A stretch of 34,162 nucleotides of DNA from Clostridiales bacterium GWE2_32_10 (lineage in GTDB: Bacteria; Bacillota; Clostridia; Lachnospirales; UBA12420), in NCBI GenBank assembly GCA_001797255.1, contig MGOW01000083.1, positions 33,752 to 67,913 of the forward strand, written 5' to 3'. How positions within the stretch are numbered: the stretch's first letter is position 1; every line of letters begins with the position of its first letter. The notes under the pieces are model-generated. The model did no database searches and was not told where the DNA came from. It was given only the letters and a program-made list of their open reading frames with translations. Made by a program: the position numbers and the translations under genes. Positions 1-11,730 of the stretch are shown in pieces.

Positions 1-1
1 A

Positions 2-763
2 AATGCCAAGGCTGATGATCATCCTACAGCTATTGTCTATGATTATTCTATAAAGATACTCTTTGTTATAGGGCTTGGGTTGTTTATAAGAATGTATAAT
101 TATGTAATGTTTGATGGTATTATAAAAGGTGGTGGAGATGCGACTGAAACTTCGGAAAATAGATTGATATGGAGTAGAGAAATTTTAGGAGAGAAAAGAA
201 TGGAGTATATTAGAAACCTGCCATTAACTCATGAAATGTACATAAGTGGAAGCTTGGTTAGATTTATGCATATATCACCTAATAGTGTGTATGAGAAGGG
301 GGCTTATATAGATGATGAATATGGGAAGATCAAAATATTTTATCCAACTGAATATACACAGAGTGATAAAGTAGCCGACATTGTTTTTTATGCTGACATG
401 CATCAACAATTATTACAAAGATTTTTTTATAAAACTTTGATAAATGTAGGAAGTGTTGGTACTCCTATAGAGTCGCTTCAAAACGACGAATATAATGGAG
501 ATTACTTAGAATTAACAAATGCCATGTACTGTATAATAGAAGGAGATATAAACGAAGAAAAAGAAAAAACAGGTTTAGGTATTCAATTCGTAAGAGTTCC
601 GTATAGTATAGAAGGAGAGATACAACTAGCACGTGACAATGATGTGATAGAGATTGAAACTTATGCAAGGGAGCTTAGAACAGGAGAATCTAGAGTAAAA
701 GATGTTATAAATCAAAAATATAAGGAACTAAGAAGAAACCAGGCGGAGAGATATTTGAAATAG
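2..763 (+). CDS. Metallophosphoesterase-like protein, 5'-truncated and probably degenerate
   Basis: The frame is open from base 2, so the gene begins outside the window; the first canonical in-frame start is TTG at 80. The C-terminal two thirds resembles calcineurin-like phosphoesterases of the predicted-phosphodiesterase type: a Ser-Gly-Ser-Leu-Val-Arg strand, then INVGSVGTPIE (the family's 'N-x-GSVG' motif), then a charged tail. Two things are odd. The family's GHxH metal-binding motif reads ADMH (codons 392-403), so Gly and one His are lost. The part upstream of GGGDATETSENR lacks the family's GD and GNH-type motifs and instead holds a hydrophobic stretch (IKILFVIGLGLFI, bases 50-88) that looks membrane-like. 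I infer a decayed or rearranged phosphoesterase, perhaps joined to a fragment of another gene. Family assignment is fairly sure; activity is doubtful. Confidence 0.6.
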   Translation, partial: NAKADDHPTAIVYDYSIKILFVIGLGLFIRMYNYVMFDGIIKGGGDATETSENRLIWSREILGEKRMEYIRNLPLTHEMYISGSLVRFMHISPNSVYEKGAYIDDEYGKIKIFYPTEYTQSDKVADIVFYADMHQQLLQRFFYKTLINVGSVGTPIESLQNDEYNGDYLELTNAMYCIIEGDINEEKEKTGLGIQFVRVPYSIEGEIQLARDNDVIEIETYARELRTGESRVKDVINQKYKELRRNQAERYLK

Positions 764-805
764 GTGGATAAATAAGGCTCGAGGAGAAAGAGTAGGTGAT
801 AACTT

Positions 806-2134
806 GTGAATTTAGTAGAAAATCAGCATATTGAGCTGAAACGAGAGGTAGTTGATGATTTGGCAAAGGAGATAATAGCTTTTGCTAATGTAGATGGAGG
901 TAAAATTTATATTGGTGTAGATGATGATGGAACTATTATAGGCATAGATGACCCTGATGCAGTATCGCAGAAGATATCTAATATAGTGACCGAAAGTATA
1001 GACAAAGATTTGAAAGGTTATATAAGTATAGAAAATGAAATAATAGAGGGCAAAAACATAATAGTAATACATATAGCAAGAGGTGCAGATAGACCGTATT
1101 ATCTGAAAAGCAAAGGACTTATGCCGAGTGGAGTATATGTAAGAGTCGGTACAACAAAGAAACCAGCATCAGACGAACTGATAAAGCGTATGATATATGA
1201 GAGTATGGATACAAGTTATGAACGAACAGTATCAGAGAATCAAGAATTGACGTTTGAATATCTACAAAAGAAATTCAAAGACAAGAAAAAAGAATTTAAG
1301 ATGAATGCATTGAATTTTAGAAATAAAGATGGAATGTATAATTTTGCGGCATTTTTATTTTCAGACCAGAACACGTATGATATTAAATGTGCAACTTATG
1401 AGAAATTAAGTAAAGTTATATTTAGAGATAGAGAGTTATGTGAAGGGAGTTTGGTTGAGTGCTTAGATAAAGCTTTATTATATGCTAAATATCATAATAT
1501 GACAAGAGGTGTAATTACGAGCAGTCCAGCAAGGATAGATCAAAAAGACTACCCAGGTGATTCAATAAGAGAAGCACTGATAAATGGAATTATACATAAA
1601 GATTATTATATGAATGGTTCTACAAGAATGGAATTTTTTGATGATAGAGTAGAAATAATGTCAATGGGAGCACTGCAAAAGGGACTGTCAGTCGATGATA
1701 TGCTTGATGGAACTACTGCATATAAAAATCCGATTATAGTTAGGGTATTTCATATATTAGAATACATAGAGCACTATGGTACAGGTATACTAAGAATAAA
1801 GGAAGCATATGAAAACTATGATAATAAGCCAGAATTTAAAGTGGGAGATAGTTATGTTCGAGTAACTTTATATAACACAAATTACTATGAACCAGTAGCA
1901 AGAGAAGAAGTAAGAACTATGACAAATGCAATAATTTTCCCAGCAGGTTTAACTGAACAAGAGAAAGTGGTATATGAATATTTATTGAAAAATAATAGTA
2001 TAACTAGGAAAAATGTCGAAATAATAGTAAATGTAAAATATAGTAGAGCGGGAGAAATAATAAATGGACTATTAAATAAAAATATAATAATAAAAGAAGG
2101 TAATACAAAAAAATCTTTTTATAAACTAAAATAA
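806..2134 (+). CDS. AlbA_2-domain / GHKL ATP-binding protein with C-terminal winged helix
   Basis: GTG start, preceded by GAGGAGAAAG and TAGGTGAT. The 442-residue protein has three parts. Residues 8-125 form an AlbA_2 (Schlafen AAA_4-like) putative nucleic-acid-binding domain, with the family's E-x-K near residue 10, FANVDGGKIYIGVDDDG at 26-42 and YVRVG at 111-115. Residues 250-335 form a GHKL-type domain (HATPase_c_4), with IREALINGIIHKDY at 254-267 and the closing E-x-YGTGI at 322-328. Residues 375-442 look like a winged helix. This is a very common domain architecture, often mislabelled 'RecG-like helicase' although no helicase motifs are present. Proteins of this kind are thought to be DNA-binding regulators or accessory stress or defence factors; the role here is unknown. 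The stop codon overlaps the first unit of the 11-bp tandem repeat. Confidence 0.85.
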   Translation: MNLVENQHIELKREVVDDLAKEIIAFANVDGGKIYIGVDDDGTIIGIDDPDAVSQKISNIVTESIDKDLKGYISIENEIIEGKNIIVIHIARGADRPYYLKSKGLMPSGVYVRVGTTKKPASDELIKRMIYESMDTSYERTVSENQELTFEYLQKKFKDKKKEFKMNALNFRNKDGMYNFAAFLFSDQNTYDIKCATYEKLSKVIFRDRELCEGSLVECLDKALLYAKYHNMTRGVITSSPARIDQKDYPGDSIREALINGIIHKDYYMNGSTRMEFFDDRVEIMSMGALQKGLSVDDMLDGTTAYKNPIIVRVFHILEYIEHYGTGILRIKEAYENYDNKPEFKVGDSYVRVTLYNTNYYEPVAREEVRTMTNAIIFPAGLTEQEKVVYEYLLKNNSITRKNVEIIVNVKYSRAGEIINGLLNKNIIIKEGNTKKSFYKLK

Positions 2135-2193
2135 TCTACCGGTAATCTACCGGTAATCTACCGGTAATCTACCGGTAATCTACCGGTAGATTA
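2132..2193 (+). repeat. Five-copy 11-bp tandem repeat of TACCGGTA palindromes
   Basis: Five perfect copies of TAATCTACCGG lie at 2132-2186, followed by TAGATTA. Each unit centres on the 8-bp palindrome TACCGGTA, so five identical palindromes recur every 11 bp. The last one is extended into the 18-bp perfect palindrome TAATCTACCGGTAGATTA (2176-2193). The array begins inside the stop codon of the upstream gene and ends about 80 bp before the start of the HD-domain gene. It could be a multi-site operator, because the phasing is close to one helical turn, or a simple slipped-strand tandem repeat grown from a palindrome. Confidence 0.95.
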
Positions 2194-2275
2194 TAAAAGA
2201 ACCATCAAATTAGAACACGGTCATAGCGAATAATTAAATATGCATGACGGAAGAATTGAGAAAGGAGGAGTCGTT

Positions 2276-3340
2276 TTGAAGGAGTATTTATTATCAAGGA
2301 ATTCTGAACAAATAAAACTACATAATACATATTGTGGTGAACAACCCGAATTTTTGTTAGAGTTATTAAATGCACCAGAGGTACTTAGACTAGATGGAAT
2401 ATCGGTGAGTTGTGGTGGATGCTATACTAAGTTTTTAAAGCATAAATATTTTTTGTCTAAGCTTGACCATAGCTATGGTATGGCTTTAATAATGTGGAAC
2501 CACACAAGAGATAAGACTCAAACTTTATCGGCACTTTTTCACGATATATCTATTCCAGTTTTTTCTCATGCAGGAGATTTTTTTCTCGGTGATTCTCTAA
2601 AACAAGAGGCTTCTGAAACTATGACGTCCGAGATTATTAGAAACTCAAGTCAGGTCATGAGTTTTCTAGAAAAAAATAATATTAGTTTGTCGGATGTAGA
2701 CGATTATAAAAAATATCCACTTGCAGATAACGATAAACCAAGACTTGCAGCGGATAGGCTAGAGACACAGCTACATTTTCCTCTTTCCATTGGAAGTATT
2801 AGTTTAGATGTTGCTAAGGAGATATATAAAGATATTACCATATTAAGAAATGAGGACGATAATCCTGAGCTCGGGTTTAAATCTTTAAAATACGCCGAGC
2901 AATTTGCTAATATAGCTTTAGATAGCGACAAGAAATATTATAGAAGCTTTGAGGCTATTACTAATAATCAAATGATTGTAATGATATTAGAAAACGTGAT
3001 AAAAGAGGGTTTGATTAATAAGGAAGATATTTTTATTAAAACTGAGAAACAAATAATAGATATTATCAAAACTAGTGGCAGTAGAAGACTCAAAAGTATA
3101 TGGATGTATTTTGAAGAACTACATGACAAACATAAAATCACAGTTACCGCTGCAGAGCCGTTTGGTAATAAACTTTATGTTTCAAAAGTGAATGTTAAAA
3201 AGAGATATATAGACCCTCTGGTAAAAGCAGAGACTGGAATTTATAGAATTTCTGAATTGTCTAAGGCGATTAATGAATCGCTTAAAAATTATAATAATGA
3301 AGTTGATAATTTTTATGCTAGTGTGGATATAGATTTTTAG
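2276..3340 (+). CDS. HD-domain protein, putative metal-dependent phosphohydrolase
   Basis: The frame is open from ATG 2240, but a strong Shine-Dalgarno (AAAGGAGGAG, 2261-2270) sits six bases before TTG 2276, which I take as the start (354 residues). Residues 65-160 carry the H...HD...D signature of the HD superfamily: H65 (LDHSYGMA), H89-D90 (ALFHDISIP) and a candidate last ligand D160 (AADRLE). A CGGCY motif lies at 46-50. The C-terminal 150 residues have no recognisable domain and end in a charged helix-rich tail. HD proteins of this size include nucleotide and dNTP phosphohydrolases; the substrate here cannot be read from sequence. It lies just downstream of the TACCGGTA repeat array, which might control it. 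Confidence 0.75.
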   Translation: MKEYLLSRNSEQIKLHNTYCGEQPEFLLELLNAPEVLRLDGISVSCGGCYTKFLKHKYFLSKLDHSYGMALIMWNHTRDKTQTLSALFHDISIPVFSHAGDFFLGDSLKQEASETMTSEIIRNSSQVMSFLEKNNISLSDVDDYKKYPLADNDKPRLAADRLETQLHFPLSIGSISLDVAKEIYKDITILRNEDDNPELGFKSLKYAEQFANIALDSDKKYYRSFEAITNNQMIVMILENVIKEGLINKEDIFIKTEKQIIDIIKTSGSRRLKSIWMYFEELHDKHKITVTAAEPFGNKLYVSKVNVKKRYIDPLVKAETGIYRISELSKAINESLKNYNNEVDNFYASVDIDF

Positions 3341-3351
3341 AAGTGCTTTAA

Positions 3352-3465
3352 AAAGTTAAGAATGGGTATGAGTTAGTAGAATATGAAGATACAGAACCCT
3401 ATAATATAACGAAATCTTTTATAAATGCAAGGGATTCGATGCTAGAAGTATTGTTAGGAGACTGA
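3352..3465 (+). pseudogene. Short protein remnant with no start codon
   Basis: Between the HD-domain and nitrilase genes a frame stays open for about 37 codons, ending at TGA 3463-3465. It reads as ordinary protein (NGYELVEYEDTEPYN, then FINARDSMLEVLLGD). There is no start codon with a ribosome-binding site, and a stop (TAA 3349-3351) closes it upstream. It looks like the 3' end of a deleted gene. I do not recognise the parent family. Chance is the main alternative. Confidence 0.35.
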
Positions 3466-3486
3466 GTTAGGAGGGGAGGAAATTTT

Positions 3487-4224
3487 ATGAATATAGGTTT
3501 AGGAGTTATCAAAATAGTTGATTTTGATGTAGAAGGTAATATACAAAGAATAGAAATGGCTATTAAGAAAGTTAAAGAGCAGGGTATTGATTTTTTGTGC
3601 TTTGGAGAAGCAGTATTAAATGGATTTGATGGAATTACATGGGATTTAAAAAAAGATTTGAAAAATAACGCTATATCACAACACTCGGAAGTAATAAATA
3701 AAATTAAAATTCTAGCTATTGAAAATAAAATAGCAATTGGAGTTGGTTATTATGAAAAGGATGGGGAAAATATATATGATAGCTATATTATATTTGGTGA
3801 AAATGGAGAGAAGTTAATTAATTATAGGAGAGTATCGAAAATGTGGAAGCCTGAGAGAGTATATGGTACTAACTATCAAGAAGGAACAAAGTTTGAAACC
3901 TTTGAATACAAAGGAAAAATTTTTTCAATAGTAATATGTGGGGATTTATGGCATGAGGAACATCAACAGACTATTAGAAATATGGAATTTGATTATTTAT
4001 TATGGCCTTTGTATATTAGTTATAGTGTAGAAGAGTGGAAAGAGAATGCAAACAAACAATATTCAGAAAAAGTAAAATTAGGAAATAAAAATACATTTGT
4101 GATAAATTCATGGGATGATAGAATAGGTATGGCTAATGGAGGGGCATTTTATATAAAAGCTGATGGAACTATAATGAAAGAATTACCAATGCTTAATGAG
4201 GGGATTTTAAAACTAGAGTTGTGA
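3487..4224 (+). CDS. Carbon-nitrogen hydrolase (nitrilase superfamily)
   Basis: 245 residues, ATG start after a very strong Shine-Dalgarno (AGGAGGGGAGGA, 3469-3480). The nitrilase Glu-Lys-Cys triad is visible: E41 in CFGEAVLNG, K118 in INYRRVSKMW and C151 in IVICGDLWHEE. Family members hydrolyse amides, nitriles or N-carbamoyl compounds in the cytoplasm; the substrate is not predictable. At 245 residues it is slightly short for the family but complete. It opens a same-strand cluster with an ASCH protein, an SDR oxidoreductase and a second PUA/ASCH-like protein, with gaps of under 50 bp, which suggests one operon. Confidence 0.88.
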   Translation: MNIGLGVIKIVDFDVEGNIQRIEMAIKKVKEQGIDFLCFGEAVLNGFDGITWDLKKDLKNNAISQHSEVINKIKILAIENKIAIGVGYYEKDGENIYDSYIIFGENGEKLINYRRVSKMWKPERVYGTNYQEGTKFETFEYKGKIFSIVICGDLWHEEHQQTIRNMEFDYLLWPLYISYSVEEWKENANKQYSEKVKLGNKNTFVINSWDDRIGMANGGAFYIKADGTIMKELPMLNEGILKLEL

Positions 4225-4270
4225 AGGTAGATATTAGAGGAAAATCTGACCTGAGAGGAGGGAGAAAGCT

Positions 4271-4645
4271 ATGGCAATAATAACATTTAGTTTTTCAGGG
4301 GTATATAAGGATGCATTAATAAGTAAACAAAAAACAGCATCTATTGTATTAGGAGATAAGAAAATAGGAGTAGGTGAAAGTGTATTAGTTACTGTTTCGG
4401 ATGAAGATAATTTATATGATGGAAATAGTTTGAATATTATCGGAACCGGTGTGATAAAAAAGGAAGAAGTAAAGCTTGTGAAGGATATAGATGAGGGACA
4501 AGCGAAAAGATGTAGCTATAATAACATAAGCGAGCTGAAGGAAGGGCTTAAACATTGGTATGACGCTGATGATAGGACTGTTGTGACATATTTTGAATTT
4601 GATATTGAATTTAGGGGGGAAACAAACTATGAAAAATCAAAATAG
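4271..4645 (+). CDS. ASCH-domain protein
   Basis: 124 residues, ATG start after GAGGAGGGAG (4255-4264). The sequence fits the ASCH fold, a PUA-related beta-barrel proposed to bind RNA or modified nucleosides: an early ligand-facing K-T-A-S segment, the GVGESVLVTVSDEDNLYDG stretch, IGTGVIKKEEV, and the closing HWYDADDRTVVTYFEFD. It overlaps the next gene by 17 bp (that start is at 4629), so the two are probably translationally coupled. No catalytic residues are evident, although some ASCH relatives are amidohydrolases acting on modified nucleosides. The target is unknown. Confidence 0.75.
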   Translation: MAIITFSFSGVYKDALISKQKTASIVLGDKKIGVGESVLVTVSDEDNLYDGNSLNIIGTGVIKKEEVKLVKDIDEGQAKRCSYNNISELKEGLKHWYDADDRTVVTYFEFDIEFRGETNYEKSK

Positions 4646-5369
4646 GGTTGTACTAATAACTGGAGCCGCACAAGGGATTGGAGAAGCGATTGCTTATCAA
4701 TTTGCGAGTTTAGGAGATATAGTTGTGCTAAATGATTTTTTTAATTTTTATAAAATGAAGAATGTAGAAGAAAATATAAAAAATAGATATGGAACAAATT
4801 ATAAATCGTTTAAAGCAAACATTTCAGATGAAGCCGATGTTTATGAAATGGTTAATATGATCATTGCGGAGTATGGGAAGATAGATGTTCTCGTTAACAA
4901 TGCAGCTATTGTAAAAGATATGGATTTACAAAAAAGGGATGGGGGAGAATTTAGAGAGACTATAAATAATAATCTGACTGGTACATATATTATCACCAAA
5001 AAAGTATCTGAAAGCATGTTAGAAAACAAAAAGGGAAGAATTATTAATATTGTTTCAACAAATGGTATTGATTGTATTAATCCTGAGAGTATAGATTATG
5101 ATGCCTCAAAAGCAGGAATCATTTCCCTTACAAAAAACTTTGCAAAATATTTAGCTCCATATATAACTGTGAATGCAGTTGCTCCAGGGTGGGTAAATAC
5201 AGAGATGAACAAACAATTGCCAGATGATTTTCTACAATCAGAGCAGGAAAGAATTTATTTAAGACGATTTGCAGAACCAGAAGAAATAGCAAATCTTGTG
5301 TACTTTTTAGCTTCTGATGAAGCTGGGTATATCAATGCTGAAACTATAAAAATAGATGGTGGAATGTAG
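4629..5369 (+). CDS. Short-chain dehydrogenase/reductase (SDR family)
   Basis: The frame is open from ATG 4593, but AGGGGGGA (4612-4619) points to ATG 4629, giving MKNQNRVVLITGAAQGIG and 246 residues, the classical SDR length. Visible motifs are the nucleotide-binding TGAAQGIG (11-18), NNAA (90-93), and catalytic S143, Y157 and K161 (YDASK), with VAPGWVNTEM after it. SDRs of this type are NAD(P)H-dependent oxidoreductases; the closest generic match is 3-oxoacyl-ACP-reductase-like enzymes, but nothing around it suggests fatty-acid synthesis. It sits between two ASCH/PUA-like genes downstream of a nitrilase, so it may act on the same unknown small molecule. Confidence 0.88.
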   Translation: MKNQNRVVLITGAAQGIGEAIAYQFASLGDIVVLNDFFNFYKMKNVEENIKNRYGTNYKSFKANISDEADVYEMVNMIIAEYGKIDVLVNNAAIVKDMDLQKRDGGEFRETINNNLTGTYIITKKVSESMLENKKGRIINIVSTNGIDCINPESIDYDASKAGIISLTKNFAKYLAPYITVNAVAPGWVNTEMNKQLPDDFLQSEQERIYLRRFAEPEEIANLVYFLASDEAGYINAETIKIDGGM

Positions 5370-5398
5370 AAATTAAATATAAAAGGAGATGTTTTATA

Positions 5399-5827
5399 TT
5401 GGATCATGTAGTATATCTAGATGCAAAAGCTGATGAGCTAAATAAAATTTTGAGTAAGGAAAAGACTATGATTATAAGGGGAGCAACAGGTAGGAAGCTT
5501 CCCTATGGTAGGGTGAATATCGGGGATGTTCTTTATTTTATCAATAATAATGCTGAAGGTATTGTAAAAGCAAAGGCAATAGTACAGAATGTTTTTAATT
5601 CAGATAAAATGGATGAAGCTGAATCAATAGAACTAGTTAAATCTAATCAAGACAAACTAAAATTAACAGATAAACAATTTGAAAGATGGGCTGGTAAAAG
5701 GTATATAGTATTAATAGAAATTACAGCTGCACAATTGTGCAGCGAGGAATTTAGAATAGACAAAAGTAGCTATTCAAACATGGATGATTGGCTACCAGTA
5801 GAAAATATTGATTCAGTGAAGGAATAA
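5399..5827 (+). CDS. PUA/ASCH-like hypothetical protein
   Basis: 142 residues with a TTG start and AAAGGAG about 12 bases upstream. The sequence (HVVYLDAKADELNKIL, then MIIRGATGRKLPYGRV, GDVLYFINNN, FERWAGKRYIVLIEI, MDDWLPV) looks like a small PUA-superfamily barrel of the ASCH or EVE kind, as seen in Clostridia as hypothetical proteins. No membrane segment or signal is present. It is the last gene of the nitrilase-ASCH-SDR cluster, 29 bp after the SDR. The fold assignment is an inference from pattern; function is unknown. Confidence 0.6.
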   Translation: MDHVVYLDAKADELNKILSKEKTMIIRGATGRKLPYGRVNIGDVLYFINNNAEGIVKAKAIVQNVFNSDKMDEAESIELVKSNQDKLKLTDKQFERWAGKRYIVLIEITAAQLCSEEFRIDKSSYSNMDDWLPVENIDSVKE

Positions 5828-5857
5828 TTCAGACCTGACCCTATTCCATTCTTTTAA

Positions 5858-6631
5858 CTACAGTCTCTCTAAAAGCTCGTCACTTTCTTCAAAAGTAAGC
5901 TGGTTACCTAAACTAATACATCTATTATATTGCATTTGTTTTATATCTAACTCACGGCTAGCTTTTTTATTAGTACCATCTTTTAGTAAAGTGCATGTAA
6001 GTCCATTAATAGATTGTGAAATATCATAAAAAATATTATATTCTCCAATATAATCCCCAAGCGGATTATATTGCTTAGAGCAGTGGTAAATTCTAGGATC
6101 ATAGCAATGTGGAGAATTAAAATCAGATAAACGAGGGTTTTGTAAAGAATGGAGTATATATTCATCGCTTAAAAGATGAGTATTCTCATTTAGAACTTTT
6201 TGTAAAAGGGTTCCACAAAACACGCTTCTACCGTCTATATTTAAATTAGAAGGAGATAAAAACTTTTCCTCCAGTAATTTAAATATATTATTGTTATTAG
6301 GAAATATATTGGCTATACCTGCGAGAATAACTGCTGAATAATGGTCATAAACAGACACATTCATTGCAGCAGAATTCGGATGTATATTTTCAATAAATAA
6401 ACTCGCGATATCTTCATCATTGGAACACATAACATCAATTATTGCAAAAATTAATTCTAATGAAATAGGTTTTACATCATTAGGATATTTATTGCAATAA
6501 TTTTGCTCAATAAGCCTTGGAAAATATTTAATATAGTAATTAATAATATCTGTTTCTTTTCCAGAAGAGTACATTTGAGGGGCTTCGGGCATAAATTTAG
6601 TAAACCTTTCTATTACATCTTTGTTATTCAT
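5858..6631 (-). CDS. Hypothetical protein, unrecognised
   Basis: 257 residues on the minus strand, starting at ATG (complement of 6629-6631) behind a GGAGGAG ribosome-binding site with 5-nt spacing and a good promoter (6662-6690). The protein is soluble, mildly acidic, helix-rich in its first 150 residues, with a Cys/His/Tyr-containing middle (SPHCYDPRIYHCSKQYNP). No signal peptide or membrane segment is seen. I do not recognise a family. It converges with the nitrilase cluster (30-bp gap, no clear terminator) and is divergent from PFOR-1. Confidence 0.7.
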   Translation of the reverse strand: MNNKDVIERFTKFMPEAPQMYSSGKETDIINYYIKYFPRLIEQNYCNKYPNDVKPISLELIFAIIDVMCSNDEDIASLFIENIHPNSAAMNVSVYDHYSAVILAGIANIFPNNNNIFKLLEEKFLSPSNLNIDGRSVFCGTLLQKVLNENTHLLSDEYILHSLQNPRLSDFNSPHCYDPRIYHCSKQYNPLGDYIGEYNIFYDISQSINGLTCTLLKDGTNKKASRELDIKQMQYNRCISLGNQLTFEESDELLERL

Positions 6632-6661
6632 AAATCTCCTCCAAAATTTTAAATTTTTATT

Positions 6662-6690
6662 ATTTTACCATGAATAACAAAATAAGTCAA
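6662..6690 (-). promoter_or_regulatory. Promoter of the minus-strand hypothetical gene
   Basis: Read on the minus strand, TTGACT (complement of 6685-6690), a 17-bp spacer and TAAAAT (complement of 6662-6667) form a near-consensus sigma-A promoter about 30 bp before the start codon at 6631. Confidence 0.7.
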
Positions 6691-6732
6691 TAAATAGCAA
6701 ATTAATTTTTAAAAACATTTTATATAAAATCC

Positions 6733-10370
<3,638 letters not shown>

Positions 10371-10395
10371 CTCATCTTCTGTCCCTCAACCCCAA

Positions 10396-10420
10396 CCCCT
10401 CTCCCACCTCAGGAGAGGGG
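10396..10420 (+). terminator. Hairpin terminator after PFOR-1
   Basis: A perfect 9-bp GC-rich stem, CCCCTCTCC / GGAGAGGGG with a 7-nt loop, lies 25 bp after the PFOR stop. The downstream tract is pyrimidine-rich (CTTCTCTTG) rather than a clean U-run, so it may be an imperfect terminator, an mRNA-stabilising hairpin, or part of a dispersed palindromic repeat. Confidence 0.6.
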
Positions 10421-10435
10421 CTTCTCTTGCGGCTC

Positions 10436-10463
10436 TGTCGTTGCGAGGAACGAAGCAATCTCT
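10436..10463 (+). repeat. Dispersed palindromic element, half copy
   Basis: The 28-bp stretch starting TGTCGTTGCGAGGAACGAAG is identical to the left arm of the full copy at 12706-12733. The matching right arm is missing here, so this is a half element. It lies between the PFOR hairpin and the next promoter. Confidence 0.85.
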
Positions 10464-10592
10464 TTTTTAAAATTACTAGTATCCAATAATATCTTATAAT
10501 GTAATAATATAACAAAAAAATCTTGACATATTTGGAAGTTTTCAGTTATAAAGATTTTCAATTTATGTTATTAAATAAAAATTAGGAAAGTA

Positions 10593-10621
10593 TTGACAAA
10601 TATAAAATATTAGTGTATAAT
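10593..10621 (+). promoter_or_regulatory. Consensus sigma-A promoter of the 10659 gene
   Basis: A perfect TTGACA (10593-10598), 17-bp spacer and perfect TATAAT (10616-10621) lie 38 bp before the start codon. A weaker TTGACA with TTATAA lies about 70 bp upstream (10523-10551). Confidence 0.88.
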
Positions 10622-10658
10622 TGACAAAAATAAAATTATATAGGAGGTAATTATTAAT

Positions 10659-11723
10659 ATGAATGCAATTAATAAAGAAGTGGATAAAGGTAATTTAGAA
10701 ATAGTACCTTTAGGAAATGGGTTTACAGCAGATTATTTAATGCTAACGCAAGGAAAAGTCGGAGGAATGACCGTTGGAAGAAAATATAATAATAATGGAG
10801 AAAGACTAGGAGATATAGTATATAATTCTGATGAAAGTATATTTAAAACGGGGGTGGACGTTAATGTGTATCCAGGCGGATTGGTTTATAGTGTAAATAA
10901 ATTTATAGATAAAACAAGCGGCAAGATAATATATATATCTGAGCTATGTAAATTGGACGGAACTATAATAGCCACAAATAGTTCTGATGAAATTGAAGAG
11001 ATTAATAGGATTTACTATCATGATAGTATTAATTCACTTTACCAGGATACACTTATCATGCAAACAGGAGAAAAAGAAGTAACTTGGTTTTCTCCTGATG
11101 GTGATGAAATTTGTAAAGGTTCTAGAATTAATGCAGGAATAAATGGAATATTAGAAATAAATGGAATAATTTATGATAGAAAAATGAATCAAATAGGCAT
11201 AGGAATTATATGCGATAATGCGAGCAGAGAAGAAACCTATACTATAGATGGTCAAATATACCATGGAAATGAAATATCTTTTGTATTAAATTTGGGAGGT
11301 ACATATATAGTGAGGACAGATGGTACTATATTAGCAAGTGGGGAGGTAGAAGAATTAAAGAATAAAGGAATAATACATGAACCTGACACAAAGTGTATAT
11401 TAAATTATGGAAAATATATTGCTGATGAATTAAAAAAAATGGGAAATATGGTAGATGAAAATGAAGGTGGATTGGAAGTTGAAGATAAAGCCAGAATTTT
11501 AAAATATATAAAATCTTGTGAAAAAGGAATAAGCAAAGATATGACACCAAGTGATATATTCGAAAGACAGCTTATTACATCTACTGAAGTAGATAAAGAC
11601 GGACAAGGATGGGTTGAGGAATTTAGCGAATTAATGGATGCTACAAATCAACGTGAATCAGGAGAAACAGTAGATCCACATCCAATTACAGAAAAATTTG
11701 GATTTAGTGGTCTAGGTGATTGA
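10659..11723 (+). CDS. Hypothetical protein with beta-rich repeats, unrecognised
   Basis: 354 residues, ATG start behind AGGAGG. There is no signal peptide or membrane segment, so it should be cytoplasmic. The first 250 residues look beta-rich with loosely repeated blade-like units (KLDGTIIATNSSDE, SPDGDEICKG, YDRKMNQIGIG, RTDGTILASGE), reminiscent of WG or propeller repeats but too divergent to assign. The last 100 residues are charged and helical, ending in HPITEKFGFSGLGD. The only other clue is its fully consensus promoter, which predicts strong constitutive expression. It is monocistronic, and its stop is 2 bp from that of the convergent LysR gene. Confidence 0.7.
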   Translation: MNAINKEVDKGNLEIVPLGNGFTADYLMLTQGKVGGMTVGRKYNNNGERLGDIVYNSDESIFKTGVDVNVYPGGLVYSVNKFIDKTSGKIIYISELCKLDGTIIATNSSDEIEEINRIYYHDSINSLYQDTLIMQTGEKEVTWFSPDGDEICKGSRINAGINGILEINGIIYDRKMNQIGIGIICDNASREETYTIDGQIYHGNEISFVLNLGGTYIVRTDGTILASGEVEELKNKGIIHEPDTKCILNYGKYIADELKKMGNMVDENEGGLEVEDKARILKYIKSCEKGISKDMTPSDIFERQLITSTEVDKDGQGWVEEFSELMDATNQRESGETVDPHPITEKFGFSGLGD

Positions 11724-11730
11724 AATCACC
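11715..11730. terminator. Small hairpin shared by two convergent stop codons
   Basis: GGTGAT-TGAA-ATCACC is a perfect 6-bp stem with a 4-nt loop that covers the stops of the 10659 gene and of the LysR gene. It could act on both transcripts, but no T-run follows on either strand, so termination is uncertain. Confidence 0.35.

Noticed and set aside
2132-2193. CRISPR-like array
   Set aside because: Units are 11 bp, directly abutting and without unique spacers.
10396-10463. One composite repeat made of the C-rich hairpin and the half element
   Set aside because: Other copies of the element do not carry the C-rich hairpin, so I keep them as two separate structures.
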